DNA from: Bacteroidota bacterium
GTDB taxonomy: Bacteria > Bacteroidota > Bacteroidia > Bacteroidales > Paludibacteraceae
Length of the DNA: 6,959 nucleotides
NCBI GenBank assembly: GCA_021804525.1
Contig: JAJZHJ010000071.1
Location: 1 to 6,959, forward strand
Direction of reading: 5' to 3'
The translations under genes were made by a program, and so were the position numbers. Within the stretch, counting starts at the first letter, position 1. The number at the start of each line of letters is the position of its first letter. Under the pieces are notes generated by a model, which saw only the letters and a list, made by a program, of their open reading frames with translations, had not been told where the DNA came from and made no database searches. Below, in pieces: positions 1 to 6,959 of this stretch.

Positions 1-523
1 GACACGGGGGTTAGGACACACAGACGATCCACAATACATTGCAGGTATTAACATGGGCTTTAGCTGGAACAACTTCGATGTATCCTTTCTATGGACTGCA
101 GATTGGGGGGTAAGCCGTTTATTATCGGATGTTTTCCAACGACCTTTTGTCAGTGGTAGCTCTGTTAACCAGGGAGGTTTGCTGGTTTATCAAGTTGATC
201 ATACGTGGACAACTCAAAATCCATCTCAAAATTCTTACTACCCGCGTGCAACATGGGTTAATGCCACAAACAACTATGCCACTTCAACCCTTTATGAAAA
301 AGATGCTAGTTATCTCCGCCTGAAGAGCATACAAGTAGCATATAATTTTCATCTTCCGTTTATGAAGGAATTAGGGTTGAATACTTTTCAATTGGGATTC
401 ACCGGCTATAATATCTTAACTTTCACAAAATATATCTGGGGAGATCCTGAGTCAAGAGCTTCTGGTTCACCTACATATCCTCTTACAAAAACGTACTCCA
501 TGAATCTAAGACTTGGTTTTTAA
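1..523 (+). CDS. SusC/RagA-family TonB-linked outer-membrane transporter, C-terminal fragment (partial at the window's left edge)
   Basis: The reading frame is open from the first base (first full codon at position 2) to a TAA at 521-523, giving 173 visible residues; the N-terminus, plug and most of the barrel lie upstream. The fragment is the last part of a 22-strand TonB-dependent barrel. It has alternating aromatic/polar strands (GINMGFSW, FDVSFLWTADWG), then the late SusC signature YLRLKSIQVAYNF, a GYNILTFTKY segment, DPES, and a terminal LRLGF. Ending in Phe fits a BAM-recognised C-terminal beta-signal. The complete SusC downstream shows the same order (FLKLRTVEIYYNLP, DPES, final VAF), which supports the family call. 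An internal ATG at 53 is not a gene start, because the homologous frame continues upstream of it. It lies 19 bp before the SusD-like gene that is its expected partner. Ligand unknown. The family is secure; domain content beyond the C-terminus cannot be judged. Confidence 0.93.
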   Translation, partial: TRGLGHTDDPQYIAGINMGFSWNNFDVSFLWTADWGVSRLLSDVFQRPFVSGSSVNQGGLLVYQVDHTWTTQNPSQNSYYPRATWVNATNNYATSTLYEKDASYLRLKSIQVAYNFHLPFMKELGLNTFQLGFTGYNILTFTKYIWGDPESRASGSPTYPLTKTYSMNLRLGF

Positions 524-542
524 TCTATTAAATCAAAATACA
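524..542 (+). promoter_or_regulatory. A-rich translation initiation region that decides the start of the first susD-like gene
   Basis: This 19-bp gap between the SusC stop and the ATG at 543 is almost entirely A and T and has no GGAGG-like Shine-Dalgarno sequence. A-rich leaders of this type are usual in Bacteroidota, where initiation depends little on Shine-Dalgarno pairing. The ATG at 543 is preferred because it directly precedes a basic, hydrophobic lipoprotein signal. The alternative in-frame TTG at 513 would overlap the upstream gene and add ten residues without improving the signal peptide. This is inferred from context, not from a distinct motif. Confidence 0.4.
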
Positions 543-2519
543 ATGCAAATAAAAAATAACAAATGGATACTTGTTGCCGCAGGAATCATGCTCGTATTAG
601 TTGTTTCTTGTGTAGACAATGTCAACTTTGGCAATAATTTTCTTTCAAAAGCACCTGGTGGTAATGTAACGGAGGATACTGTTTTCAACAATGCAACGTA
701 CACCCAGCAGTTCCTAACCTCGCTCTATTCATACCAATACTACGGATTACCTTATTATAACGGTTCTGGAGACTTTCCCGAAGCTAATAATCCGTATGTT
801 GGTAAAGTTGACTTACTTTCGGACTGCTGGCAAACCAACTGGTCAGGTTGTGCAATATACTCCCAATATTACAATGGATCGCATACCGCAGAATATGGCG
901 TACGTTCCGACAAATGGAGCTTCCTCAACAACAGAGTTTGGCAGGCTGTCCGTGCAGCATGGTTATTGATAGAGAATATACATAGGACTTCTGGTTTTAC
1001 AGATGATCAAAAAGCAGAAATGAAGGCTGAAGCCGAATGTATCATTGCTGCCCGTTATTATGATACTTTTCGTAACTATGGAGGGCTTCCTATAATCAGA
1101 TCTTCATTTAGCGGGACAAATGCAAGCTACAACATCCCTCGTGGCAGTGTGGCTGAAACGGTCAATTTCATGGATAGTTTGCTGGACAATGCTATTGCAA
1201 CACCAAGTTTTCCATGGAGCTTTAGTGCTGCCGACATTAGCAACATGAATGGGCACTGGACAAAAGCAGCCGCTATGGCATTAAAATGCAAAATTTTACT
1301 TTTTGCTGCTTCTCCATTATTTAACGACACACAACCTTATTATCCTGGAGCAACAAATAACCCGGCTATTTGGTATGGAGGATATAAACCCGAACTCTGG
1401 CAACAATGTCTTACTGCTTGCACAGACTTCTTCACAGCATTATCACAAAATGGCTATTACCATCTTGTACAAGCTAAAGGGACACGACCTCAGGATTATC
1501 GTCTCGCCTATCGTACAGGATATGCTTCGGAAGCTAGTCCAGAAATTTTACTTTTCACTACCGTAACTACAACCGATGCCTTTAAATCAGGATATTACTG
1601 CTGGCATTCCTGGGGAGACCCTCTTATGGGAATTCAACGATTAAGTTATTGCCCAACACAAGAATATGTAAACATGTTCCCATGGGCAGACGGGACTCCA
1701 TTTAATTGGGATCAAACAAAAGCTGCAGGTAAATTGGATCAGATGTTTGTCACCGGAACAATTGCTCAAAATAATGTTACACTAACACGCGATCCACGAT
1801 TGTATGAAGAAGCAATTGTCAACGGACAACAGCAATCTTTAGATTGGAATACGGGAAATATGAGTGGCACCACTTTTGAAAGTTGGGTAGGAGGTACCAA
1901 TGCATTACTACAACCATTAACCCAAAGTGGAGATTTTGCGACGGGATATGCCCCAATTAAGTTCCTGATGGGAAATGATATGCTTCGCCAGTATTGTGAG
2001 TGGCCTTATCTGCGCCTTTCGGAAATATACCTTACGTATGCTGAAGCATTATGTCAAACCGGTGATCTACAAGATGCTATAAATCAAGTTGACATAGTTC
2101 GGGCACGCGTAGGATTAAAAGGGTTGGTCGTTTGTAATCCTACAGAAAATCTGACGACCGATAAAAACGCATTACTACAGGAAATTCTTCGTGAACGCGC
2201 TTGCGAATTGGGAATGGAAGATAGTCGTTTCTTCGACTTGATTCGATATAAAAGAGCAGATCTTTTTCAAGAACAACTGCATGGGCTTCAAATTTATCGG
2301 CTTGATGCGTCCGGGAATAGGATAGAAACAGCATGGTATAATGGCGACAGAAAAAAAGGAGCTCTACAACCGACTCATTTTGATTACGAAATCTTCCCTA
2401 TTACCAGCCCTACCCGATATTGGTGGACAAATGGATTTGATCCGAAATGGTATCTATCACCCTTCCCTCAAACTGAAGTTAGTAAAGGATATGGGCTTGT
2501 CCAAAACCCTGGATGGTAA
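543..2519 (+). CDS. SusD/RagB-family outer-membrane lipoprotein (first pair)
   Basis: A complete gene of 658 residues. Residues 1-22 are a lipoprotein signal (basic MQIKNNK, hydrophobic core, LVVSC lipobox), with Cys23 as the expected lipidated residue, so the mature protein should be tethered to the outer membrane and exposed at the surface. LSKAPGGNVTEDTVF follows soon after, typical of SusD N-termini. The SusD core shows RYYDTFRNYGGLPII (171-184) and AAAMALKCKILLFAASPLFND (242-262). YLRLSEIYLTYAEAL (489-503) belongs to the TPR-like helical scaffold. The C-terminal RagB/SusD domain has RERACELGMEDSRFFDLIRY (550-569) and the closing YLSPFPQTE...QNPGW (637-658). Its expected role is an extracellular lid that binds ligand and hands it to the SusC ending 19 bp upstream. 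Trp/Tyr clusters at 351-357 and 625-637 are possible glycan-contact sites, which is inference. At least a dozen cysteines in the mature protein is notable. The substrate cannot be assigned. Confidence 0.95.
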   Translation: MQIKNNKWILVAAGIMLVLVVSCVDNVNFGNNFLSKAPGGNVTEDTVFNNATYTQQFLTSLYSYQYYGLPYYNGSGDFPEANNPYVGKVDLLSDCWQTNWSGCAIYSQYYNGSHTAEYGVRSDKWSFLNNRVWQAVRAAWLLIENIHRTSGFTDDQKAEMKAEAECIIAARYYDTFRNYGGLPIIRSSFSGTNASYNIPRGSVAETVNFMDSLLDNAIATPSFPWSFSAADISNMNGHWTKAAAMALKCKILLFAASPLFNDTQPYYPGATNNPAIWYGGYKPELWQQCLTACTDFFTALSQNGYYHLVQAKGTRPQDYRLAYRTGYASEASPEILLFTTVTTTDAFKSGYYCWHSWGDPLMGIQRLSYCPTQEYVNMFPWADGTPFNWDQTKAAGKLDQMFVTGTIAQNNVTLTRDPRLYEEAIVNGQQQSLDWNTGNMSGTTFESWVGGTNALLQPLTQSGDFATGYAPIKFLMGNDMLRQYCEWPYLRLSEIYLTYAEALCQTGDLQDAINQVDIVRARVGLKGLVVCNPTENLTTDKNALLQEILRERACELGMEDSRFFDLIRYKRADLFQEQLHGLQIYRLDASGNRIETAWYNGDRKKGALQPTHFDYEIFPITSPTRYWWTNGFDPKWYLSPFPQTEVSKGYGLVQNPGW

Positions 2520-2550
2520 ACAACATACATCAACAGAAATAAAATAGATT

Positions 2551-5361
2551 ATGAAAATAAACAAAATAATAATTTCAGCTTCCCTTGTTTGCATTGGTCT
2601 AAATGGATTTGCACAGGAAGCTAAAAAAGATAATGACAAGTCACAGACTTATGCCAACCAAAGCGTTAACATTGGCTACGATATCAACCAAACACTTGAA
2701 GAATCAACATCCTCTGTGTCTATTGTGAAGGAAGATGATATTACCAAACGTAGTGCAAAAGACGTATCAAATTCGTTGTATGGATATGGATTGGGGCTTA
2801 TGACCTTAGAAAATTCAGGCACTTATGCTTCACAGGAACCCACATTCTATATTCGTGGATTGCAAAGCAGTGCTGGCAATAATCCCCTTATATTGGTAGA
2901 TGGTATTGAACGTGACATGAGTTTTATTACTCCAGAAGAAGTAAAATCGGTAACCATATTGAAAGATGCGGCAGCTGTAGCTCTTTACGGTTACAAAGGC
3001 ATTAACGGAGCGATCAACGTAGTGACAAAACGAGGAAGATTCAACAGTAAAGAAATACAGTTTTCTTATGATCAATCATTTAACTGGCAGGAACGCCTTC
3101 CTAAATTTGTCAATGCATATACGTATGCTAATGCTGTCAATGAAGCACTAACCAATGATGTATCTCCCGTTCGCTATTCTTCTGATGAGTTGAATGCTTT
3201 TAAGACCGGACAATACCCCTATTTATATCCAAATGTGAACTGGATAAATAGCACATTCAAAGATTTGTGTCAATCGAATAAATATAATATAATCTTTCGC
3301 GGAGGGGGATCAAAGTTACGTTACTTTACTTTATTCAATCTTAATTCCAACAATGGGTTTATTGCTCATCCAAATATGAATAGCGGATATTCTACCCAGG
3401 ATAAATATTCGAAGGCTAACTTGAGAATCAATCTGGATATTGATTTAACAGACAAAACATCCTTGGTATGTGATGTACTGGGTACTCTTAGCGAAAGCAG
3501 CACTCCTGGTGACAATGCTAACTTATGGAACATGATTTACACCGTTCCAGCTGCTGCCTTCCCTGTAAAATTACAGGATAACACATGGGGTGGCAATGTC
3601 ACTTGGCCAGGTACCAGCAATCCTGTTGCCATGTCTGAAGCAGCCGCTTATGCTAAAGAACGTACTTATTCAAGCTTCACAGACATGATCCTGAAACAGG
3701 ATCTATCACCTATTCTGAAAGGATTACAAGGTAACATTCGTATGTCATACGACAATATTGCCAATGTTTGGGAGGACCATTCTAAAACCTTTGTTTATGG
3801 GAGCGATGCTGTGACAAGTTGGTTAAATGGAGCACCAGCAACTACACAACGCTACACTGGCGGTACTGCAAGCGGAATGAATACTTCTGCAGGAATTATA
3901 GGATGGACACAAGCATTTAATTTATCCGGTTCGTTTGATTATAACCGTACATTCAACGTTCATAAAATTTACAGCCAGTTAAAATGGGATTATGAATATA
4001 GAACTACAGATGGTTTGAATAACACCTGGTATCGTCAAAATGTCTCTATGTATACTCATTATGGGTATAAGGATCGCTATTATGGCGACGTTACTATGGT
4101 TGCTTCCGAATCAAACCAACTTGCTCCTGGACACAAATGGGCATTTTCGCCGACTGTTTCAGCGGCTTGGATACTCTCCAAAGAAAACTTTTTAAAAGAC
4201 ATATCTTGGGTTAATCTCTTGAAATTAAGAGCATCTTTTGGAATTATCAACTCTGACAGAATTCCCTATAATGGATATTGGCAACAAGCTTACGGAGGGG
4301 GATCGTACTATCCTTTCGATACCAATTATTCTGTCGGAACTACCAGTTGGACTTTAGGGCAATTAGCCTCACTCAATTCTACCAACGAAAAGTCTTATAA
4401 ATATAATGTAGGGGTTGACGCAACCCTCTTTCATGGCCTTGACATGACAATTGACGCCTACTATCAACGGAAAAAAGACATTTGGGTGCCTTCGAGCGGA
4501 AAGTATTCTTCTATCCTCGGATTTACCCCTCCATACGAGAATGGAGGAATAGTTGACGACCGTGGTATTGAGGTGGGTGCTAATTATTCTGCCAAAGCAG
4601 GCAATGTAACATTAAATATTGGAGCAAACTTCACATGGTCAAAAAACAAAATTGTGAGCATGCTGGAACAACCTCAAATGTACCCCAACTTAGTACAAAC
4701 AGGTTCTTCCATTGGTCAGGTATTCGGTCTGAAAGCAATCGGATTCTTTAAAGATCAAGCGGACATCAACAACAGTCCAACACAATCTTTTGGCACAGTT
4801 GAACCAGGCGATATCAAATACAAAGATGTTAACGGTGATGGAAAAATTGATGGAAATGATAAAACTTTTATAGGATACAGTACACTGGCTCCTGAGATTT
4901 ACTACTCGTTCCATCTGGGAGCAGAATGGCAAGGATTAGGTTTTGATGCCATGTTCCAAGGGACAGCAAATTATTCAGCCGTACTATATACCCAAAGTGT
5001 TTATTGGCCATTAATAAACAACACGAATATTTCGCAGTATTATTATGACAATCGTTGGACTCCCAATAATCTAAATGCGAAATTTCCTCGCCTAAGTGCT
5101 CAAAGCAACACGAATAATTATCAAACAAGTTCTCTTTGGGTCGCTGATCGTTCGTTCTTAAAATTACGGACAGTGGAAATCTATTATAATCTCCCGAAAG
5201 CAATATTGAAAAACACGAAAATCATTAACAATGTCAAACTATACATCAGAGGTATTGATTTACTGTGTTTCGACCATATCAAAATTGCAGATCCGGAATC
5301 GTATGGAGCAACCAATCCGCTAACGCGTAGTGCAGTTGCCGGAATAAACGTAGCTTTTTAA
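2551..5361 (+). CDS. SusC/RagA-family TonB-linked outer-membrane transporter (second pair), short form without N-terminal extension
   Basis: A complete gene of 936 residues, ATG to TAA, 31 bp after the preceding susD-like stop. A Sec signal peptide covers about residues 1-21 (MKINKI, hydrophobic core, GFA before QEA). A short polar linker follows, then SVNIGYDINQ (38-47), which sits where SusC proteins carry their TonB-box-like VVVGYG segment. The plug occupies about 50-162, with IRGLQSS (101-107), PLILVDGIERDMS (112-124) and DAAAVALYGYKGINGAINVVTKRG-type residues ending at Gly162. The rest is the beta-barrel, including an acidic DVNGDGKIDGND loop (759-770), FLKLRTVEIYYNLP, DPES and a terminal Phe. 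The family is usually around 1000 residues or more, because most members have a carboxypeptidase-regulatory-like domain between signal peptide and TonB box; here there is no room for one. There is also no STN signalling domain, so it is probably a pure transporter rather than a sigma/anti-sigma transducer. Its partner is the SusD 27 bp downstream. Substrate unknown. Confidence 0.96.
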   Translation: MKINKIIISASLVCIGLNGFAQEAKKDNDKSQTYANQSVNIGYDINQTLEESTSSVSIVKEDDITKRSAKDVSNSLYGYGLGLMTLENSGTYASQEPTFYIRGLQSSAGNNPLILVDGIERDMSFITPEEVKSVTILKDAAAVALYGYKGINGAINVVTKRGRFNSKEIQFSYDQSFNWQERLPKFVNAYTYANAVNEALTNDVSPVRYSSDELNAFKTGQYPYLYPNVNWINSTFKDLCQSNKYNIIFRGGGSKLRYFTLFNLNSNNGFIAHPNMNSGYSTQDKYSKANLRINLDIDLTDKTSLVCDVLGTLSESSTPGDNANLWNMIYTVPAAAFPVKLQDNTWGGNVTWPGTSNPVAMSEAAAYAKERTYSSFTDMILKQDLSPILKGLQGNIRMSYDNIANVWEDHSKTFVYGSDAVTSWLNGAPATTQRYTGGTASGMNTSAGIIGWTQAFNLSGSFDYNRTFNVHKIYSQLKWDYEYRTTDGLNNTWYRQNVSMYTHYGYKDRYYGDVTMVASESNQLAPGHKWAFSPTVSAAWILSKENFLKDISWVNLLKLRASFGIINSDRIPYNGYWQQAYGGGSYYPFDTNYSVGTTSWTLGQLASLNSTNEKSYKYNVGVDATLFHGLDMTIDAYYQRKKDIWVPSSGKYSSILGFTPPYENGGIVDDRGIEVGANYSAKAGNVTLNIGANFTWSKNKIVSMLEQPQMYPNLVQTGSSIGQVFGLKAIGFFKDQADINNSPTQSFGTVEPGDIKYKDVNGDGKIDGNDKTFIGYSTLAPEIYYSFHLGAEWQGLGFDAMFQGTANYSAVLYTQSVYWPLINNTNISQYYYDNRWTPNNLNAKFPRLSAQSNTNNYQTSSLWVADRSFLKLRTVEIYYNLPKAILKNTKIINNVKLYIRGIDLLCFDHIKIADPESYGATNPLTRSAVAGINVAF

Positions 5362-5388
5362 TTCAAAAACCATTTTAATTTGAAAAGT

Positions 5389-6959
5389 ATGAAATTGAAA
5401 ACAATAATAAGTGGGATAGCTCTTACCATTGGGCTTACTTCATGCAATAATATCATGAATTATCACGAATATTCCCTATATCAAAAAGATTATATTGACG
5501 CTACCTATGACAATGTTTGTGGCTTGGTTACAAACATTTATACTAAACTGGATTATGATTTCGGACAAAATTATTCGGGAGGTATGCTGGCTTCAGCCTG
5601 TGATGAAGCAGAATATGCCTATCCATCAAATCCAATTTGCAATTTTTACAACGGATCATGGAGTCCATCGAATCCATTAAGTAGCACTTGGACAAATAGT
5701 TATTCTGCTATTCAATCTTGTAACCTTTATTTAGACCAATTTCAGGGACTGACTTTCCCAGATTTAGCATTGAATCAAGATTATGAGGCTAAAATGTTCC
5801 GTTACCACAACAATGCTTATGAAGTACGCTTTCTTAGAGCTTATTTCTATTTCAATTTGGTTCGACAATATGGTGCTATTCCTTTAATTAAACATTTAGT
5901 TACTACTGGAACAGTCAATGCTTTAACACGGACTCCAGCTGATTCTATTTTTGCATTTATTAATTCCGAATGTGATAGTATTGTTGATAAAATTCCAGCG
6001 GATTATACCAATCTGGGAATTTATGCTCTTCCAAGCAGTTCTGCAGAAAGCGGAAGAGCAAACCGATTAGCCGTTCTTGCATTGAAAGCTCGCGCTGCTC
6101 TTTACCATGCAAGTCCATTATTTAACACAAATAATGACAAAGAACTTTGGCATAAAGCAGCTTTGGCAAACAAAGCAGTCTTGGATTCATGTGCAAAATA
6201 TGGATATGTGTTAGGTAAATATGCCGATTTATGGGGACAGAATAACTGGACAAACAAAGAAATGATCTTTATGCGTCGTATGTACCCTGACGCTACAAAC
6301 ACTCTAGAAAGCTATAATTTTCCAATTGGAGTGGAAGGAGGAAATTCTGGCAATTGCCCAACTCAAACGTTAGTGGACGCCTATGAGATGCAAGCAACCG
6401 GAAAATTATGGACTGAATCCGGGAGTGGCTATAACCCTGCGAATCCATATATAGGACGTGATCCTCGATTTGCTCTTACTATTGCAAAAAACGGAGATAC
6501 AAAATGGCCTGCATACAATACACTTCCGATCCAAACCTATTATGGCGGAGCTAATGGAGACCCTATTTCGGGAGCTACACCGACTGGATATTACTTAAAA
6601 AAATATTGCGATGTATCTGTAAATCTGACGGCAACCAGCATAAATACGAAACGCCACACTTGGATCATATTCCGTTTAGGCGAATTTTATCTAAACTATG
6701 CCGAGTCTGTTTTCAAATATCTTGGTTCCGCTGATGCTACTTCAGCAGAGTTCCCGCTGTCCGCCACTGCTGCGGTAAATATTATTCGCAATCGTTCGGA
6801 TGTAAAAATGCCTCCTTACCCCACAGGTCTCTCAAACACTGATTTCTGGAATAAATACGAAGACGAACGTATGGTAGAATTGGCTTTCGAAGACCATCGC
6901 TTCTGGGATTTGAGAAGATGGAAAGAAGGCTCTAAACTAAGCAGTATTGAGGAAATGAA
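5389..6959 (+). CDS. SusD/RagB-family outer-membrane lipoprotein (second pair), partial at the window's right edge
   Basis: The frame opens at ATG 5389 and runs without a stop to the window end (523 codons plus two bases), so the C-terminus is missing because of the window boundary, not a mutation. Residues 1-18 form a lipoprotein signal (MKLKTIISG, hydrophobic stretch, GLTSC lipobox) with Cys19 as the lipidation site. Family marks appear in order: EVRFLRAYFYFNLVRQYGAIP (starting at 145), NRLAVLALKARAALYHASPLFN (225-246), WIIFRLGEFYLNYAES (425-440, TPR-like scaffold) and DERMVELAFEDHRFWDLRRW (492-511, RagB/SusD C-terminal domain). What remains should be mainly the short tail ending in the usual QNPGY/W-type motif. 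Expected role: surface lid and ligand-binding partner of the SusC ending 27 bp upstream. It differs clearly from the first SusD in spacing and sequence, sharing only family motifs, so it is not a recent duplicate. Eight cysteines besides the lipidated one are visible. Ligand unknown. Confidence 0.95.
   Translation, partial: MKLKTIISGIALTIGLTSCNNIMNYHEYSLYQKDYIDATYDNVCGLVTNIYTKLDYDFGQNYSGGMLASACDEAEYAYPSNPICNFYNGSWSPSNPLSSTWTNSYSAIQSCNLYLDQFQGLTFPDLALNQDYEAKMFRYHNNAYEVRFLRAYFYFNLVRQYGAIPLIKHLVTTGTVNALTRTPADSIFAFINSECDSIVDKIPADYTNLGIYALPSSSAESGRANRLAVLALKARAALYHASPLFNTNNDKELWHKAALANKAVLDSCAKYGYVLGKYADLWGQNNWTNKEMIFMRRMYPDATNTLESYNFPIGVEGGNSGNCPTQTLVDAYEMQATGKLWTESGSGYNPANPYIGRDPRFALTIAKNGDTKWPAYNTLPIQTYYGGANGDPISGATPTGYYLKKYCDVSVNLTATSINTKRHTWIIFRLGEFYLNYAESVFKYLGSADATSAEFPLSATAAVNIIRNRSDVKMPPYPTGLSNTDFWNKYEDERMVELAFEDHRFWDLRRWKEGSKLSSIEEM

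Noticed and set aside
1303..1566. Plus-strand open frame of 87 codons inside the first susD
   Set aside because: It is out of frame within a region carrying clear SusD motifs (residues 242-262 and onward) and its translation resembles no family; it is a shadow of the real gene.
2520..2550. Terminator or promoter between the two SusC-SusD pairs
   Set aside because: The 31-bp gap is A-rich but shows no GC-rich hairpin followed by a T-run and no TAnnTTTG element.
2584..2592. Possible lipobox around Cys14 in the complete SusC signal peptide
   Set aside because: The residue before the Cys is Val rather than Gly, Ala or Ser, and a normal Sec cleavage site follows at GFA/QEA, as expected for an outer-membrane barrel.
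4868..5203. Antisense open frame of 111 codons inside the complete susC
   Set aside because: It lies wholly opposite a strongly supported barrel-coding region, has no recognisable motif and no leader, and fits a chance opening on the complementary strand.
5375..5382. TTAATTTG resembling the Bacteroides -7 promoter element TAnnTTTG
   Set aside because: It has one mismatch, lies only six bases before the ATG at 5389, and no matching -33 TTTG element is evident in the short gap; transcription from upstream explains the layout better.
5495..5680. Plus-strand open frame of 61 codons near the start of the second susD
   Set aside because: It is an alternative frame within the SusD-like coding sequence, whose own frame is open from 5389 to the window edge with lipobox and family motifs.
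6957..6959. Possible truncation of the second SusD
   Set aside because: The frame is intact to the last base and the missing part is beyond the window, so there is no evidence of a broken gene.

Overview
The window looks like a piece of a Bacteroidota chromosome, of the Bacteroides/Parabacteroides/Dysgonomonas kind. The DNA is AT-leaning, all genes lie on the plus strand, the gaps are very short and A-rich with no strong Shine-Dalgarno sequence, and every gene belongs to the SusC or SusD families that are characteristic of this phylum. Genus and species cannot be read from the sequence alone.

Layout from left to right: (1) positions 1-523 hold the C-terminal end of a SusC-like TonB-dependent outer-membrane transporter whose body lies upstream of the window. 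(2) Positions 543-2519 hold a complete SusD-like surface lipoprotein of 658 residues. (3) Positions 2551-5361 hold a complete, rather short SusC-like transporter of 936 residues. (4) Positions 5389-6959 hold a second SusD-like lipoprotein that is still open at the right edge (523 codons visible). The gaps are 19, 31 and 27 bp, so the window is gene-packed and very probably one transcript in the order susC-susD-susC-susD. There are no RNA genes, mobile elements, CRISPR arrays, convincing internal promoters or terminators.

Each SusC is expected to form a barrel in the outer membrane with its own SusD acting as a hinged extracellular lid. Together they capture a ligand, usually an oligosaccharide released by surface glycanases, and import it with TonB energy. 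Two adjacent pairs suggest a polysaccharide utilization locus handling a complex glycan or two related ligands. The window contains no glycoside hydrolase, polysaccharide lyase, sulfatase, surface glycan-binding protein or regulator, so the substrate cannot be named.

This is a recognisable, ordinary system rather than a new one. The points most worth a second look are the missing N-terminal carboxypeptidase-regulatory-like domain in the complete SusC, the divergence between the two SusD proteins, and the number of cysteines in both of them.
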